NCBI GenBank assembly: GCA_021502835.1
Contig: JAKFGP010000018.1
Coordinates: 1 to 41,811, forward strand
DNA from: Streptomyces thinghirensis
Lineage (GTDB): Bacteria > Actinomycetota > Actinomycetia > Streptomycetales > Streptomycetaceae
Length of the DNA: 41,811 nucleotides
Direction: 5' to 3'
Part shown: piece after piece, positions 17,963 through 28,135 of the stretch
How positions within the stretch are numbered: position 1 is the first letter of the stretch
How the letters are laid out: every line of letters starts with the position of its first letter
Program-made: the position numbers and the translations under genes
Notes under the pieces: generated by a model
Database searches by the model: none
Told to the model about the DNA's origin: nothing
The model's input: only the letters and a program-made list of their open reading frames with translations

Positions 17963-18095
17963 TTCCACATCGTGAAGCTTGCGAGGACGGCTGCCGCCGT
18001 CCCGTGTGGTCGTCGGACCGCGGCCTCGGCCCGACCTTCCGTCCTCCACAGACTGCCTCGCGCCGTTGTCGTACGCGAGCCGTACTCTGGGGCCC

Positions 18096-20960
18096 ATGCA
18101 GACCTCGTCGGACCGGCACGAGTACCCCGCCCACTGGGAAGCCGACGTGGTGCTGCGCGACGGCGGCACCGCGCGCGTCCGCCCCATCACCGTTGATGAC
18201 GCCGAGCGCCTGGTCAGCTTCTACGAGCAGGTCTCCGACGAGTCGAAGTACTACCGCTTCTTCGCGCCGTACCCTCGCCTGTCCGCCAAGGACGTCCACC
18301 GCTTCACGCACCACGACTTTGTGGACCGGGTGGGACTCGCGGCCACCATCGGCGGCGAGTTCATCGCCACCGTACGCTACGACCGGATCGGCGCCGGGGG
18401 AACACCCGCCTCCGCACCGGCCGACGAGGCCGAGGTCGCCTTCCTCGTCCAGGACGCCCACCAGGGGCGCGGCGTCGCCTCCGCGCTGCTGGAGCACGTA
18501 GCCGCCGTCGCCCGCGAGCGCGGCATCCGCCGCTTCGCCGCCGAGGTGCTGCCCGCCAACACCAAGATGATCAAGGTGTTCATGGACGCCGGGTACACCC
18601 AGAAGCGGAGCTTCGAGGACGGCGTGGTCCGTCTGGAGTTCGACCTCGAACCGACCGACCGCTCGCTCGCCGTGCAGTACGCGCGCGAGCACCGCGCGGA
18701 GGCGCGTTCGGTTCAGCGGCTGTTGCAGCCCGGCTCGGTGGCCGTCATCGGCACCGGCCGCACACCGGGAGGCGTCGGCCGCAGCATCCTCGGCAACATC
18801 CGGGACGCGGGCTACACCGGCCGGCTGTACGCCGTGAACAAGGCCCTCCCCGAGGCACAGAAGGAGCTCGACGGGGTGCCCGCCTGCCGCTCGGTGCGCG
18901 AGATCGAAGGGCCCGTCGACCTCGCCGTCGTCACCGTGCCCGCCGAGCACGTCCCCGAGGTCGTCACCGAGTGCGGCGAGCACGGCGTGCAGGGCCTCGT
19001 GGTGATCTCCGCCGGATATGCCGACAGCGGCCCCGACGGGCGCGAACGACACGCGCGCTCGTGCGGCACGCGCGCACGTACGGCATGCGGATCATCGGGC
19101 CCAACGCCTTCGGCATCATCAACTCGTCCCCCCAGGTGCGGCTCAACGCCTCCCTCGCCCCCCGAGATGCCGCGCCCCGGCCGGATCGGGCTGTTCGCCC
19201 AGTCCGGCGCCATCGGCATCGCCCTGCTGTCCCGGCTGCACCGGCGCGGCGGCGGGGTCACCGGCGTCACCGGCGTGTCGACCTTCGTCTCCTCCGGCAA
19301 CCGGGCCGACGTCTCCGGCAACGACGTACTCCAGTACTGGTACGACGACCCGGAGACCGACGTCGCGCTGATGTACCTGGAGTCCATCGGCAACCCGCGC
19401 AAGTTCACCCGCCTGGCCCGGCGGACGGCGGCCGTCAAACCGCTGGTCGTGGTGCAGGGTGCCCGGCACGGCGGCGCGGCACCCCAGGGACACGCGGTGC
19501 GAGCGACGCGGCTGCCCCACGCGACCGTCTCCGCGCTTCTGAGACAGGCCGGCGTGATCCGCGTCGACACGATCACCGACCTGGTCGACGCCGGGCTGCT
19601 CCTCGCCCGCCAGCCGTTGCCCGTCGGCCCGAGGGTGGCGATCCTGGGAACTCGAATCACTGGGCCTTCTGACGTACGACGCCTGCCTCTCCGAGGGGCT
19701 GCGGCCGCACTCGCCCTGGACCTGACGACGGCGGCCTCGGCGGACGACTTCCACGCGGCGCTCTCCCGCGCCCTGGCCGACGACACGTGTGACGCGGTGG
19801 TGGTGACGGCCATCCCGACGGTGGGGGAGGGGGTCGGCCGGTGACGCGGCGCTGGCGGAAGCCCTGCGGTCGGCGGCGGCCGCGAAGCCCGGCAAGCCGG
19901 TCCTGGTGGTCCACGTCGAACTGGGCGGCCTCGCGGAAGCCCTGTCCGCGGCGACGAGCACGGCGCCGCAGGCCACCACGAGCACGGCGCCGCAGGCCAC
20001 CGCAGATACGGCGCCCCGGGCGGCGTCGAACACCCGCGAGGACCCGCTCCGCAGCCCAGGCACCGCGGCTGCCCTCCGCCGAGGCTCCGGAAGGGGCCCA
20101 CCACATCCCCGCCTACCCCGCCGCCGAGCGGGCCGTCCGCGCCCTCGCCCGGGCCGTCGCATACGCCCGGTGGCGAGGTGACGCCGCCGACCCCGGGAAG
20201 GTGCCGGAGTACGAGGACATCGACGAGAAGGGCGCCGCCGGACTGATAGCCGGGCACCTCGCGCGCGGGCAGGGCCTCACCCTCGGCACGCAGGGAGACC
20301 TGCGGCCTGCTCGGCAGGTACGGCATCCACGTCCACCGCGCCCTGCCCGCCCCCACCCCCGACGACGCCGTCGCCGCCGCGCGGACCATCGGCTACCCGG
20401 TCGCCCTCAAGGCCACCGCCCCGCACCTGCGCCACCGCGCCGACCTGGGCGGCGTACGCCTGGACCTCGCGGACGAGGAGCAACTGCGCCGGGCGTACGC
20501 CGAGTTGACCGAGCTGTTCGGGAAGCCCCAGGAGCTGCGCCCGGTGGTGCAGGGTATGGCACCGCGCGGCGTCGACACGGTCGTGCGGGCGGTCATCGAC
20601 CCGGCGGCCGGTGCCGTGCTCTCCTTCGGGCTCGCCGGGGCCGCCACCCAGCTGCTCGGCGACATGGCGCACCGGCTGATCCCGGTCACCGACCGGGAGG
20701 CCACCTCGCTCATCCGCTCGATCCGCACCGCCCCCCTCCTCTTCGGCTGGCGCGGCTCGGCCCCGGTCGACAGCTCCGCCCTGGAGGAGCTGCTGCTGCA
20801 GGTCTCCCGGCTGGTGGACGACCACCCCGAGGTCGTCGCGGTCACCCTCGAACCGGTCGTCGTCGCCCCGCGCGGCCTGGGCGTCCTCGGCGCCTCCGTC
20901 CGTCTCGCGCCCCCACCCGCCCGGGACGACCTCGGCCCGCGGACCCTGCCGGCGTACTGA
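18096..20960 (+). CDS. PatA-type protein acetyltransferase: GNAT domain fused to ADP-forming acyl-CoA-synthetase-like domain, frameshifted
   Basis: Large bifunctional protein, about 955 residues. N-terminal GNAT domain (residues about 10-195) with YYRFFAPYPRLS and the acetyl-CoA loop VQDAHQGRGVASALLEH. Then a CoA-binding Rossmann domain (SVAVIGTGRTPGGVGRSIL; GPVDLAVVTVPAEHV; GMRIIGPNAFGIINS) and succinyl-CoA-synthetase-like domains (IGLFAQSGAIGIALLSRLHR; TGVSTFVSSGNRADVSGND; VALMYLESIGNPRKFTRLAR). A C-terminal ATP-grasp-like domain (IGYPVALKATAPHLRHRADL; GGVRLDLADEEQLRRAY) closes it. This is the Streptomyces Pat order (GNAT first), reversed from enteric Pat. Such enzymes acetylate and silence acetyl-CoA synthetases. 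A low-complexity Ala/Thr/Pro/Gln linker lies near 19950-20030. ATG 18096. Frame changes near 19050, 19165, 19655-19710, 19840, 20060 and 20300. Confidence 0.9.
19954..20022 (+). repeat. 24-bp tandem repeat inside the PatA-like gene
   Basis: Two identical 24-bp units (19954-19977 and 19978-20001) coding T-S-T-A-P-Q-A-T, then a decayed third copy (20002-20022). They form a flexible linker between the acyl-CoA-synthetase core and the ATP-grasp part. Confidence 0.85.
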
Positions 20961-21030
20961 CCGCCACCACCCGGGGCGGGTACCGCACGAGCGTGTCTCG
21001 CAGTCGGTGCGCCCCCGTAGGATGGACGGC

Positions 21031-21619
21031 ATGGCCAAGACCAGTACGACGACCCAGGGGCTGCGAGCGGCGATCGAGCGCAGCGGCTACTACCCGGCCC
21101 TCGTGGCCGAGGCGGTGGAGGCCGCCGTGGGCGGCGAGCCCGTCAGGTCGTACCTGGTCCACCAGGAGACGACGTTCGACCAGAACGAGGTGCGCCGGCA
21201 CGTGACCGTGCTCGTGCTCACCGGCAACCGCTTCATCGTCAGCCACACCGACGAGCAGGCCGCCGACGACACCTCTCCGACGCCGTACGCCACGACCTCC
21301 ACGGAGTCCGTCAAGCTCGGCCGGATCTCGTCCATCGTCGTCAGCCGCGTGGTCGCCAACCCGGAGCAGTACAAGCCGGGCACGCTGCCCCGCGAGATCG
21401 TGCTGACCATCGGCTGGGGGCGCCGTCTCCCGCCTCGACCTGGAGCCGGCCGCCTGCGGCGACCCCAACTGCGAGGCCGACCACGGCTACACCGGCAGTT
21501 CGACGGCCGACGACCTCAGCCTGCGCGTCAGCGAGGCCGGAGACGGCCCGGAGACGGTGCGCCAGGCGCTCACCTTCGCCCAGGCCCTCTCCGAGGCGAC
21601 CGCGGATTCCGCCCGCTGA
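21031..21619 (+). CDS. DUF5998 family protein, frameshifted
   Basis: Conserved actinobacterial protein of about 196 residues with no known function. Recognisable: GLRAAIERSGYYPALVAEAV, VRSYLVHQETTFDQNEVRRH, VTVLVLTGNRFIVSHTDEQA, LGRISSIVVSRVVANPEQYK, LREIVLTIGWG-type strand near 21400, and CGDPNCEADHGYTGSSTADD with a CxxxxC-like pair. It ends SEATADSAR. The beta-strand-rich pattern with 'TGNRF' resembles a PH-like fold, but that is a guess. ATG 21031 (21022 is an alternative). One frame change near 21420. Its TGA shares an A with the ATG of the next gene, so the two are coupled. Confidence 0.85.
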
Positions 21620-22813
21620 TGGTGCAGCCCGCCGCCTGGGACACCGACCCCGAGCCCCTCCCCGTCGACTCCGCCCCCGTACCCGAGTACGGCACGGGCT
21701 CGCTCGCCGACCTGCTGCCCACCCTGGCCGCCGGCCTCGGCGTCCCCGGCATGACCGCGGGCATCACGGAGCTGACCCCGGCCGACCGGAACTGCGTGTT
21801 CCTGATCGACGGCCTCGGCTGGGAGCAGCTGCGCGCGCACCCGGAGGACGCTCCCTTCCTCAGCTCGCTGCTGGGCACCTCACGCGGCGGCACCGGAGCC
21901 CGATCACCGCCGGCTACCCGGCGACCACCGCCACCTCCCTCGCCTCCGTCGGCACCGGCCTGCCACCGGGCGCCCACGGTCTGCCCGGTTACACCGTCCG
22001 CGATCCCGCCACCGGCGCGCTGATGAACCAGCTGCGCTGGCAGCCGTGGACCGCGCCGGGCCCCTGGCAGCCGTACCCCACCGTCTTCCAGCTCGCCCAC
22101 GAGGCGGGCGTGCGCGCCGCCCAGGTCTCCTCCCCGACCTTCGCGAACACCCCGCTGACCAAGGTCGCGCTCAGCGGCGGAACGTTCCACGGGCGGCTGT
22201 CCGGCGAGGACCGGATGGACTGCGCCGCCGAGCAACTGGCCGGCGCCGACCGCGCCCTCGTCTACACGTACTACGCCGAGGTCGACGGCGCCGGCCACCG
22301 CTTCGGCGTCGACTCCGACACCTGGCGCGGCCAGCTCGGGCACGTCGACCGGCTCGTCCAGCGCCTCGCCGAGCAGCTGCCGCCGCGCAGCGCCCCTGTA
22401 CGTCACCGCCGACCACGGCATGATCGACGTGCCCTTCGACGAGGACCACCGCATCGACTTCGACGACGACTGGGAGCTGAAGGCGGGCGTCGCCCTCCTC
22501 GGCGGCGAGGGCCGCGCCCGGCACGTCTACGCCGTCCCCGGCGCGGCGAACGACGTGCTGACCTGCTGGCGCGAGGTGCTCGGCGAGCAGTTCTGGGTGG
22601 CGTCGAGGGACGAGGCGGTCGCGGCGGGCTGGTTCGGCCCCCGCATGGACGACCGGGTGTACGACCGCATCGGCGACGTGGTCGCCGCCGCGCGGGACGA
22701 CGTCCTGCTCATCGCCTCCGAGCGGGGAGCCGAAGGAGTCGGCGATGGTCGGCAACCACGGGTCGATGACCCCTGCCGAACAACTCGTCCCCCTGCTCGA
22801 AGTACGCTCCTGA
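21619..22813 (+). CDS. Alkaline phosphatase superfamily protein (nucleotide pyrophosphatase/phosphodiesterase type), frameshifted
   Basis: Metal-dependent phosphohydrolase of the NPP/alkaline phosphatase superfamily, about 397 residues. Metal and nucleophile motifs: VFLIDGLGWEQLRAH (first Asp), PITAGYPATTATSLASVGTG (Thr nucleophile region, about 21900-21960), YAEVDGAGHRFGVDS (Asp/His), YVTADHGMIDVP (Asp-His) and GNHGSMTPAEQLVPLL (last His). All expected ligands are present. No signal peptide, so it is probably cytosolic. The reading after the last frame change (about 22730) restores KESAMVGNHGSM. Frame changes also near 21890, 22015 and 22395. Substrate not deducible. Coupled to the DUF5998 gene by a 1-base overlap. 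Confidence 0.88.
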
Positions 22814-22894
22814 AGCCCTGCTCCCCATCCCGCCCCGCTCCCATCGCATCCCGCCCCGCTTCCCGCCGCCGCTGCCGAAGGTGCTCAACCCCTC

Positions 22895-23545
22895 ATGCCC
22901 GAGCTGGTCTTCTTCTCCGGAACGATGGACTGCGGGAAGTCGACACTGGCTCTCCAGATCGAGCACAACCGCTCGGCGCGCGGCCTGGCCGGCATGATCT
23001 TCACCCGCGACGACCGCGCGGGCGAGGGCAAACTCTCCTCCCGCCTGGGCCTGGTCACCGACGCGGTGGAGGTCGAGGACGGACAGGATCTGTACGCCTA
23101 TGTCGTCGACCACCTCTCGCAGGGCGGACGCGCGGACTACGTGATCGCGGATGAGGCGCAGTTCCTCGCACCGGACCAGATCGACCAGCTCGCGCGCGTG
23201 GTCGACGATCTCGGCATGGACGTGTACGCCTTCGGCATCACCACCGACTTCCGCTCCAAGCTGTTCCCCGGCTCCCAGCGCCTGGTCGAACTCGCCGACC
23301 GCGTCGAGGTGCTCCAGGTCGAGGCCCTGTGCTGGTGCGGCGCCCGCGCCACGCACAACGCCCGCACCGTGGGCGGCGTCATGGTCGTCGAGGGCGCCCA
23401 GGTGGTCGTCGGCGACGTGGCCCAGTCCCCCGACGAGATCGGCTACGAGGTGCTGTGCCGACGACACCACCGGCGCCGTACGACCGCCGCGACGGCCCGC
23501 GCGGCGGCGCTGTCACCTGACGTGCTGCCGGTGTCACCCGCCTGA
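22895..23545 (+). CDS. tdk: Thymidine kinase, TK1 type
   Basis: Salvage enzyme that phosphorylates thymidine or deoxyuridine with ATP. Intact, 216 residues. P-loop GTMDCGKST (residues 9-17), Walker B/catalytic segment VIADEAQFL (83-91), FGITTDFR near 113-120, and a zinc site formed by CWC (146, 148) and CRRHH (188-192). It is one of the few unbroken genes here. No strong Shine-Dalgarno precedes ATG 22895. Its last 12 bases overlap the 3' end of the convergent VOC gene. Confidence 0.96.
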   Translation: MPELVFFSGTMDCGKSTLALQIEHNRSARGLAGMIFTRDDRAGEGKLSSRLGLVTDAVEVEDGQDLYAYVVDHLSQGGRADYVIADEAQFLAPDQIDQLARVVDDLGMDVYAFGITTDFRSKLFPGSQRLVELADRVEVLQVEALCWCGARATHNARTVGGVMVVEGAQVVVGDVAQSPDEIGYEVLCRRHHRRRTTAATARAAALSPDVLPVSPA

Positions 23546-24374
23546 GCGACTCCGCGACCCCGCGGCCGGGCCCCGCCGGCCCTCCAGCAGCGAGAACCGC
23601 GCCCCTTCCGGGTCCGCCACCATCGCGGACCGGCCGTGGGCGGTGTCCCGGGCCGGTTTGAGTACGTGCCCGCCCAGATCGGCGAGGTGCTCCAGGGACT
23701 CCTCCGCGTCGGCCACCTCGAAGTACGTCACCCAGTGCGGCCCCCGGTCACGCGGCAGGGCGTTGCCGACGCCGTGGATGCCGGCGACGGGGCGGCCTTC
23801 GAGGCACAGCGTCACGTAGTCGAAGTCGGCGGAGACCTCCGGCACCAGTTCGAAGCCGAACACCGTCTCGTAGAACTTGGCGACGCTCGCCGACTCGAAG
23901 GTCATCAGCTCGTTCCACGCCGGTGTGCCGGGCACGCCCGTGACGGCCGTGCCGAGGTGCGCCGCCGCCTGCCAGATGCCGAAGACGGCGCCCGACGGGT
24001 CGGAGCCGATGGCCAGACGGCCGGCCTCGCCCGCGTCCAGCGGGCCCACGCCGATCGTGCCACCGCACAGGCGTACCGTTTCGGCCGTCCGGTCGACGTC
24101 GTCGGAGGCGAAGTAGGGCGTCCAGGCGATGGGCAGATGCCGGTCCGGGGGCAGTTGGCCGATACCCGCCACCTCGCGCCCGTCGATCAGGGCCCGCGCG
24201 TACGGGCCCAACTGCTGAGGGCCGGGCTGGAACTCCCAGCCGAACAGCGCGCCGTAGAACTCCTGGGTCGCGGCCGGTCCGTGCACCATCAGACTCACCC
24301 AGCAGGGTGTGCCGGGCGTGCGCCGGGCGTTCGTCTCGCCGTTCCGGCCGGCCGACCCCCCGTGCGTCGGTCAT
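23534..24374 (-). CDS. Two-domain VOC family protein (glyoxalase/extradiol dioxygenase fold), frameshifted
   Basis: Two tandem vicinal-oxygen-chelate modules, about 270 residues. Domain 1: PCWVSLMVHGPAATQEFYGA, LFGWEFQPGPQQLGPYARAL, WTPYFASDDVDRTAETVRLC, DPSGAVFGIWQA. Domain 2: WNELMTFESASVAKFYETVF, GFELVPEVSADFDYVTLCLE, WVTYFEVADAEESLEHLADL, VADPEGARFSLLEG. ATG 24374 (MTDARG) is preferred; a frame change in the G-run at about 24357-24362 joins it to the open frame. The well-kept repeats suggest a metal- or ligand-binding enzyme or resistance-type protein, but substrate cannot be told. Confidence 0.87.
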
Positions 24375-24626
24375 CGTCACTCTCTTCTCGGCCCTCCGCG
24401 GGCCGTGCGTCCGCTTCCGCCTGACGGATTTGCTTGGACGGACCTGCGCGCCGATGCCGGCACCGGATCCGGTGCCGCACGTTTCGGGCGCGCCCGTGGG
24501 GCAGCCCGGGGCTGTACGGGTAGTACAGCATGTGCCCGAACCCGTACGCCTCGTGATCGGTACTGTCCGGCGGGCAGAGTAGCCCGACATCGACGCGGCG
24601 GCCACTCGGTACGCCAGGATGGGGCC

Positions 24627-25479
24627 ATGAACGCCACCATCTCCGCATCGCAACTCGTGACCGAACTGGCGGACGCGAACCCGCCGGTCCTGCTCGACGT
24701 CCGCTGGCAGCTGAGCACGGCCAAGGCGGCCGGCGCTCCACCGTTCGACGGCCGGGCCGAGTACGCCGCCGGGCACCTTCCCGGTGCGGTCTTCGTCGAC
24801 CTGGACAGGGAACTCGCCTCCGCGCCCGGCGCAGGCGGTCGGCATCCGCTCCCCGACGTGGCGGTGTTCGGCGCGGCGATGCGCCGCGCGGGCGTAGTCA
24901 TCCGGCCGGCCGGTCGTCGTGTACGACGGCGGCCAGGGGTGGGCGGCGGCTCGCGCCTGGTGGCTGCTGCGCTGGACGGGTCACCCGAACGTGCGGGTGC
25001 TGGACGGCGGGTTGCCGGCCTGGGAGGCGCCGCTGTCGACTGACGTCCCGGCGCCCACGGAAGGCGACTTCACTCCAAAGCCGGGTGCGGCGGGGCTGCT
25101 GGACGCCGACGGGGCCGCCGCGCTGGCCCGCTCCGGGGTGCTGCTCGACGCCCGCGCGGGGGAGCGGTACCGGGGCGAGGTCGAGCCGATCGACCCGGTG
25201 GGTGGTCACATCCCGGGCGCCGTGTCCGCGCCGACGACGGACAACGTGGCGCCGGACGGCCGGTTCCTGCCCGCGGAGGAACTCCGCGCCCGCTTCAAGA
25301 CGTTGGGCGCCACGGAGGACGATCAGGTGGGTGTGTACTGCGGCTCCGGCGTGTCGGGCGCCCACGAGGTGCTGGCGCTGGCGGTGGCGGGCATTCCGGC
25401 GGCGCTGTACGTGGGCTCGTGGTCGGAGTGGTCGTCGGATCCGGGCCGACCGGTCGCCGTGGGGCCGGACCCGCAGTAG
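24627..25479 (+). CDS. Sulfurtransferase (rhodanese, two domains), frameshifted
   Basis: Thiosulfate or 3-mercaptopyruvate sulfurtransferase, about 284 residues. The N-terminal inactive domain starts PPVLLDVRWQLSTAKAAGAP and contains AGHLPGAVFVDLDRELASAP. The C-terminal active domain shows LLDARAGERYRGEVEPIDPV, GHIPGAVSAPTTDN and the active-site loop VYCGSGVSGAHEVLAL with catalytic Cys near residue 238. The CGSGVS loop leans to the mercaptopyruvate type, but this is weak. The family usually has A after S; here it is G. ATG 24627, with CAGGATGG upstream. One frame change near 24905. Confidence 0.92.
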
Positions 25480-25497
25480 GCCTGGCGGAGGAGTGGT

Positions 25498-25579
25498 GGG
25501 GCCGGGCCCCGGGCAGGTGGGGCCAAGTCCAAGCGTGTGAGGCCGGGCCCCGAGCAGGTGGGGCCGCGTTCAAGCGGAT
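25498..25579. repeat. Two 41-bp GC-rich tandem repeats between convergent genes
   Basis: Unit 1 at 25498-25538 and unit 2 at 25539-25579 share GGCCGGGCCCCG, GCAGGTGGGGCC and TTCAAGCG-like segments with about six differences. A partial third copy begins at 25580. They lie just after the rhodanese stop in the 275-bp gap before the sepH stop. The GGGCCC-rich units can form hairpins, so a bidirectional termination role is possible. Confidence 0.7.
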
Positions 25580-25754
25580 GGGGCCGCGTCCGCAGCAGGG
25601 GGTCGGCCCCGAGCGGAGCAGACGAGGGCCTGGCGGTGCAGGCCCGGGACAGGGGCGGCGAGGCCGCAGCGAGGCATCACCGAGTCGGCCCGACGGACGG
25701 GGCCGGGGCCGCACCCACATAGGCGCGGGCCCCGGCCCCGACCGTCGAAGACCG

Positions 25755-26814
25755 CTACTCCTGCTTCTTCCGCCGCGTCCCGAACACGATCTCGTCCCAG
25801 CTCGGCACCGCCGCCCGGCGGCCCGGACGGACGCCGTCGGCCTCGGCCTGGCGGTCGGTGGAACCGGTGAGACGGTCGCGGTGGCTCGCCACGGAGCGCG
25901 GCATGAGCACGTCGGCGTAGGCGGAACCGGCCGACGCCGCAGGTGCCGGGGGTTCCTCCACCTCGGACTCCTCGACCGGCTCCTCCGCCGGTTCCGGAGC
26001 GCGCTCGGGTACCACCAGGTCGCCCCGGAAGCTCGGTACCGCCTCCAGCAGACTGGTGAGGGAGTCGCGTTCGGCCGAGGCGGTGGCCGCGGTCGCGGCC
26101 TCCTCGGCCGGCTCGGACGGCGCCGGAGGCAGGCTCGGCCGCTCCCGCTGCTCCCGGTCGAGAGTGCGGTCCAGTGGCCGGTCGCGCGGCAGCCGTGCGA
26201 TGCGCGGGACGAACGGGAAGCTGGGCTCGGGCGCGGCGAGGTCGTCGGTTTCACCGATCAGCGCGCGCGCCTCCGAGTCGACGGCCTGGACGAGTCGCCG
26301 GGGGCGGGTCGTACGTCCAGCTCGCCGAGTGCGGCTCGCCCGCGACCAGGTAGACCAGGAGGACTTCCCAGGTGCCGTCGTCGCGGCGCCAGGAGTCCCA
26401 CTGGACGGTGTCCTTGTCGGCGCCGCGCAGCACCAGCCGCTCCTGGACGGCCTCGCCGAGGGGCGGTCCGGAGTTCTCGCCGGGACGGCGGACGGGGGTC
26501 TTGCGGGCCCGCTCCGCCATGAAGGCGCGCTCGGCCAGCACGGGCCCCTCGAAGCGCCGTACGCGGTCGACGGGGATGCCGGCCATCTGCGCGACCTCTT
26601 CCGCGGTCGCGCCGGCACGTATACGCGCCTGGATGTCGCGTGGGCGGAGATGACTCTCCACCTCGATCTCGATCTGGCCGAGGCGGGGACGGTCGCCGCG
26701 TACGGCGGCCCGGAGCCGCTCGTCGATCGGAAGCGTGTACTCCGTGCTGTCCGCAGCCTTCAGCACCAGCCGTGTGCCGTCATTCGAGACGGCCACGACA
26801 CGCAGTTCGGGCAT
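25755..26814 (-). CDS. sepH: Cell division regulator SepH, frameshifted
   Basis: Actinobacterial FtsZ-binding positive regulator of Z-ring assembly. Reconstructed length about 352 residues. The N-terminal DUF3071 domain begins MPELRVVAVSNDGTRLVLKA and includes the helix-turn-helix-like segment GATAEEVAQMAGIPVDRVRR (about residues 69-88), plus WDSWRRDDGTWEVLLVYLVA. The C-terminal half is acidic/proline-rich and disordered (EPAEEPVEESEVEEPPAPAA). It ends with the conserved short motif PSWDEIVFGTRRKKQE. One frame change near 26300 in a G-run. ATG 26814; TCCCCATG context gives a weak ribosome site, GGGAGG further up. Standalone gene. Confidence 0.93.
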
Positions 26815-27287
26815 GGGGACCTCCCGGGTGGTGCCTGCCGACGTCACGTGCGTCGCTGCTTCCGCTCTGTCGAGTGTGGCCTGCCCGGGTGCAGCCTGCC
26901 ACAACCTTGCCGAGTTGCCCGGCGTGTCGGGCGCGGGCCCTGAATCGCCGTTATGGCACGGTTACCTATTCGCAACGCTAAGTGACCAAACTCGTCACCC
27001 TGTGCAACTAGCCCCCTCCCGGCGGTCCTTCAAGGTCCTGAACCCCCTGTCGGGAGACCGGACCCAGGGCTCGCAACAAGTACTCCATTCGGGCCACGTG
27101 CGTGGATTGGCGCGCCGCCCAACTTCCGTCAAGAGGTGGCGCTCGGCCGTCCCCGGCGCGATTCCGGCGATCTTGGGCGTGGCGTACTTCACGGAATCAC
27201 CCGAAACGGAACTAATGGTTTCGCCCCCACGTCCCTTTCTCGTGCAGTTGATCGATCGCGTACGGGAAAGACAGGCAAGGTCCGGGG
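26815..27287. other. Divergent intergenic region with two inverted repeats
   Basis: Non-coding, 473 bp, the promoter region of sepH and of the divergent membrane-protein gene. It contains GTGAC-N7-GTCAC (26982-26998) and CGAAAC-N10-GTTTCG (27202-27223). The latter overlaps a possible promoter (TTCACG at 27188-27193, 17 bp, ACTAAT at 27211-27216) 65 bp before the plus-strand start. A 65-residue minus-strand ORF here has no recognisable features. Confidence 0.45.
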
Positions 27288-28135
27288 ATGCGTGAAAAGC
27301 CCGATGGAGCAGGCGAAACGGATACGGGTGCGGAGGTGGAGTCCAAGCGAATCGACCTGAGCGTGCCCCAGGTCGCCGGCAGCGCCCTCGCGGCGGTGGT
27401 GGCCGCCAAACTCGCCTCCTCCTTCGGCGTGTACGGCACGATCCTCGGGGCCGGTCTGATCAGTGTCATCGCCACGTGCGGGGGCTCGGTCCTCCAGCAC
27501 TTCTTCAAGCGCACCGGCGAGCAGATGAGGGTGAAGCGCGCCGTCGGCGCCGTGCGTACCGGCGGTCCGGCCGCGCCGGTCCCGGGCGAGTTCACCAGGG
27601 GCACTGTCTACCGCGCACGGACCACGGGCTGGAAGCGTCCGCTGGTCGCGGCGGCCCTCGTCTTCGGCGTCACCATGGCCGGGATCACCACGTACGAACT
27701 CGCCTCCGGCGAGAGCCTGAGCGGCGGCCGCAGCACCACTGTCGGCAGCGCCGTCACCGGCCACGGCAAGTCCACGCCGAATCCGGGGAGTCGGGCGATT
27801 CCGGTGGATCCGAGGACTCACAGGACAACCAGGACAAGCAGAGCTCCGGTGGCTCGGAGGACTCCGGTTCCGGCGGCGACACCCCGGCGGCCACCCCGTC
27901 CGGTACCCCGGGCGGAACCCGCGACGGCACGTCGTCGGGCGGCAGCTCCACCGAGGACGGCGGTACGGCGTCCAGCCCGACGCCCGCCCCGGACGCCGAC
28001 GGAACCGACGGAACCGACGGCTCCGACGATGCCACGAGCCCGGCCCCCGACGCCTCGGCTACGGCCCCAGAACCCGGCGCAAGTAGTCGTTCCGGAACAG
28101 ACGATCAGGGTCAAGACGGTCCCGCAGCTCCGTGA
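27288..28135 (+). CDS. Membrane protein with Ser/Gly/Asp-rich extracytoplasmic tail, frameshifted
   Basis: Not assigned to a named family. The N-terminus has RIDLSVPQVAGSALAAVVAA and LASSFGVYGTILGAGLISVI, giving two membrane segments (residues about 25-60). A basic cytosolic loop (HFFKRTGEQMRVKRAVGAVR) follows, then a third segment WKRPLVAAALVFGVTMAGIT (about 119-138). After a frame change near 27780 the tail is low-complexity S/G/D/T/P (SSGGSEDSGSGGD). Similar proteins with a short TM domain and a Ser/Asp-rich tail are common in Streptomyces. The open frame ends at 28135, overlapping the convergent oxidase gene by 77 bp; a second frame change could give an earlier stop. ATG 27288. Confidence 0.75.

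Noticed and set aside
25295..26254. 319-residue proline/arginine-rich minus-strand frame over the sepH 3' end
   Set aside because: An out-of-frame shadow of sepH running on through the tandem repeats; composition is that of shifted GC-rich codons.
26995..27192. 65-residue minus-strand frame between sepH and the membrane-protein gene
   Set aside because: No recognisable motif and no ribosome site; it lies in the promoter region.
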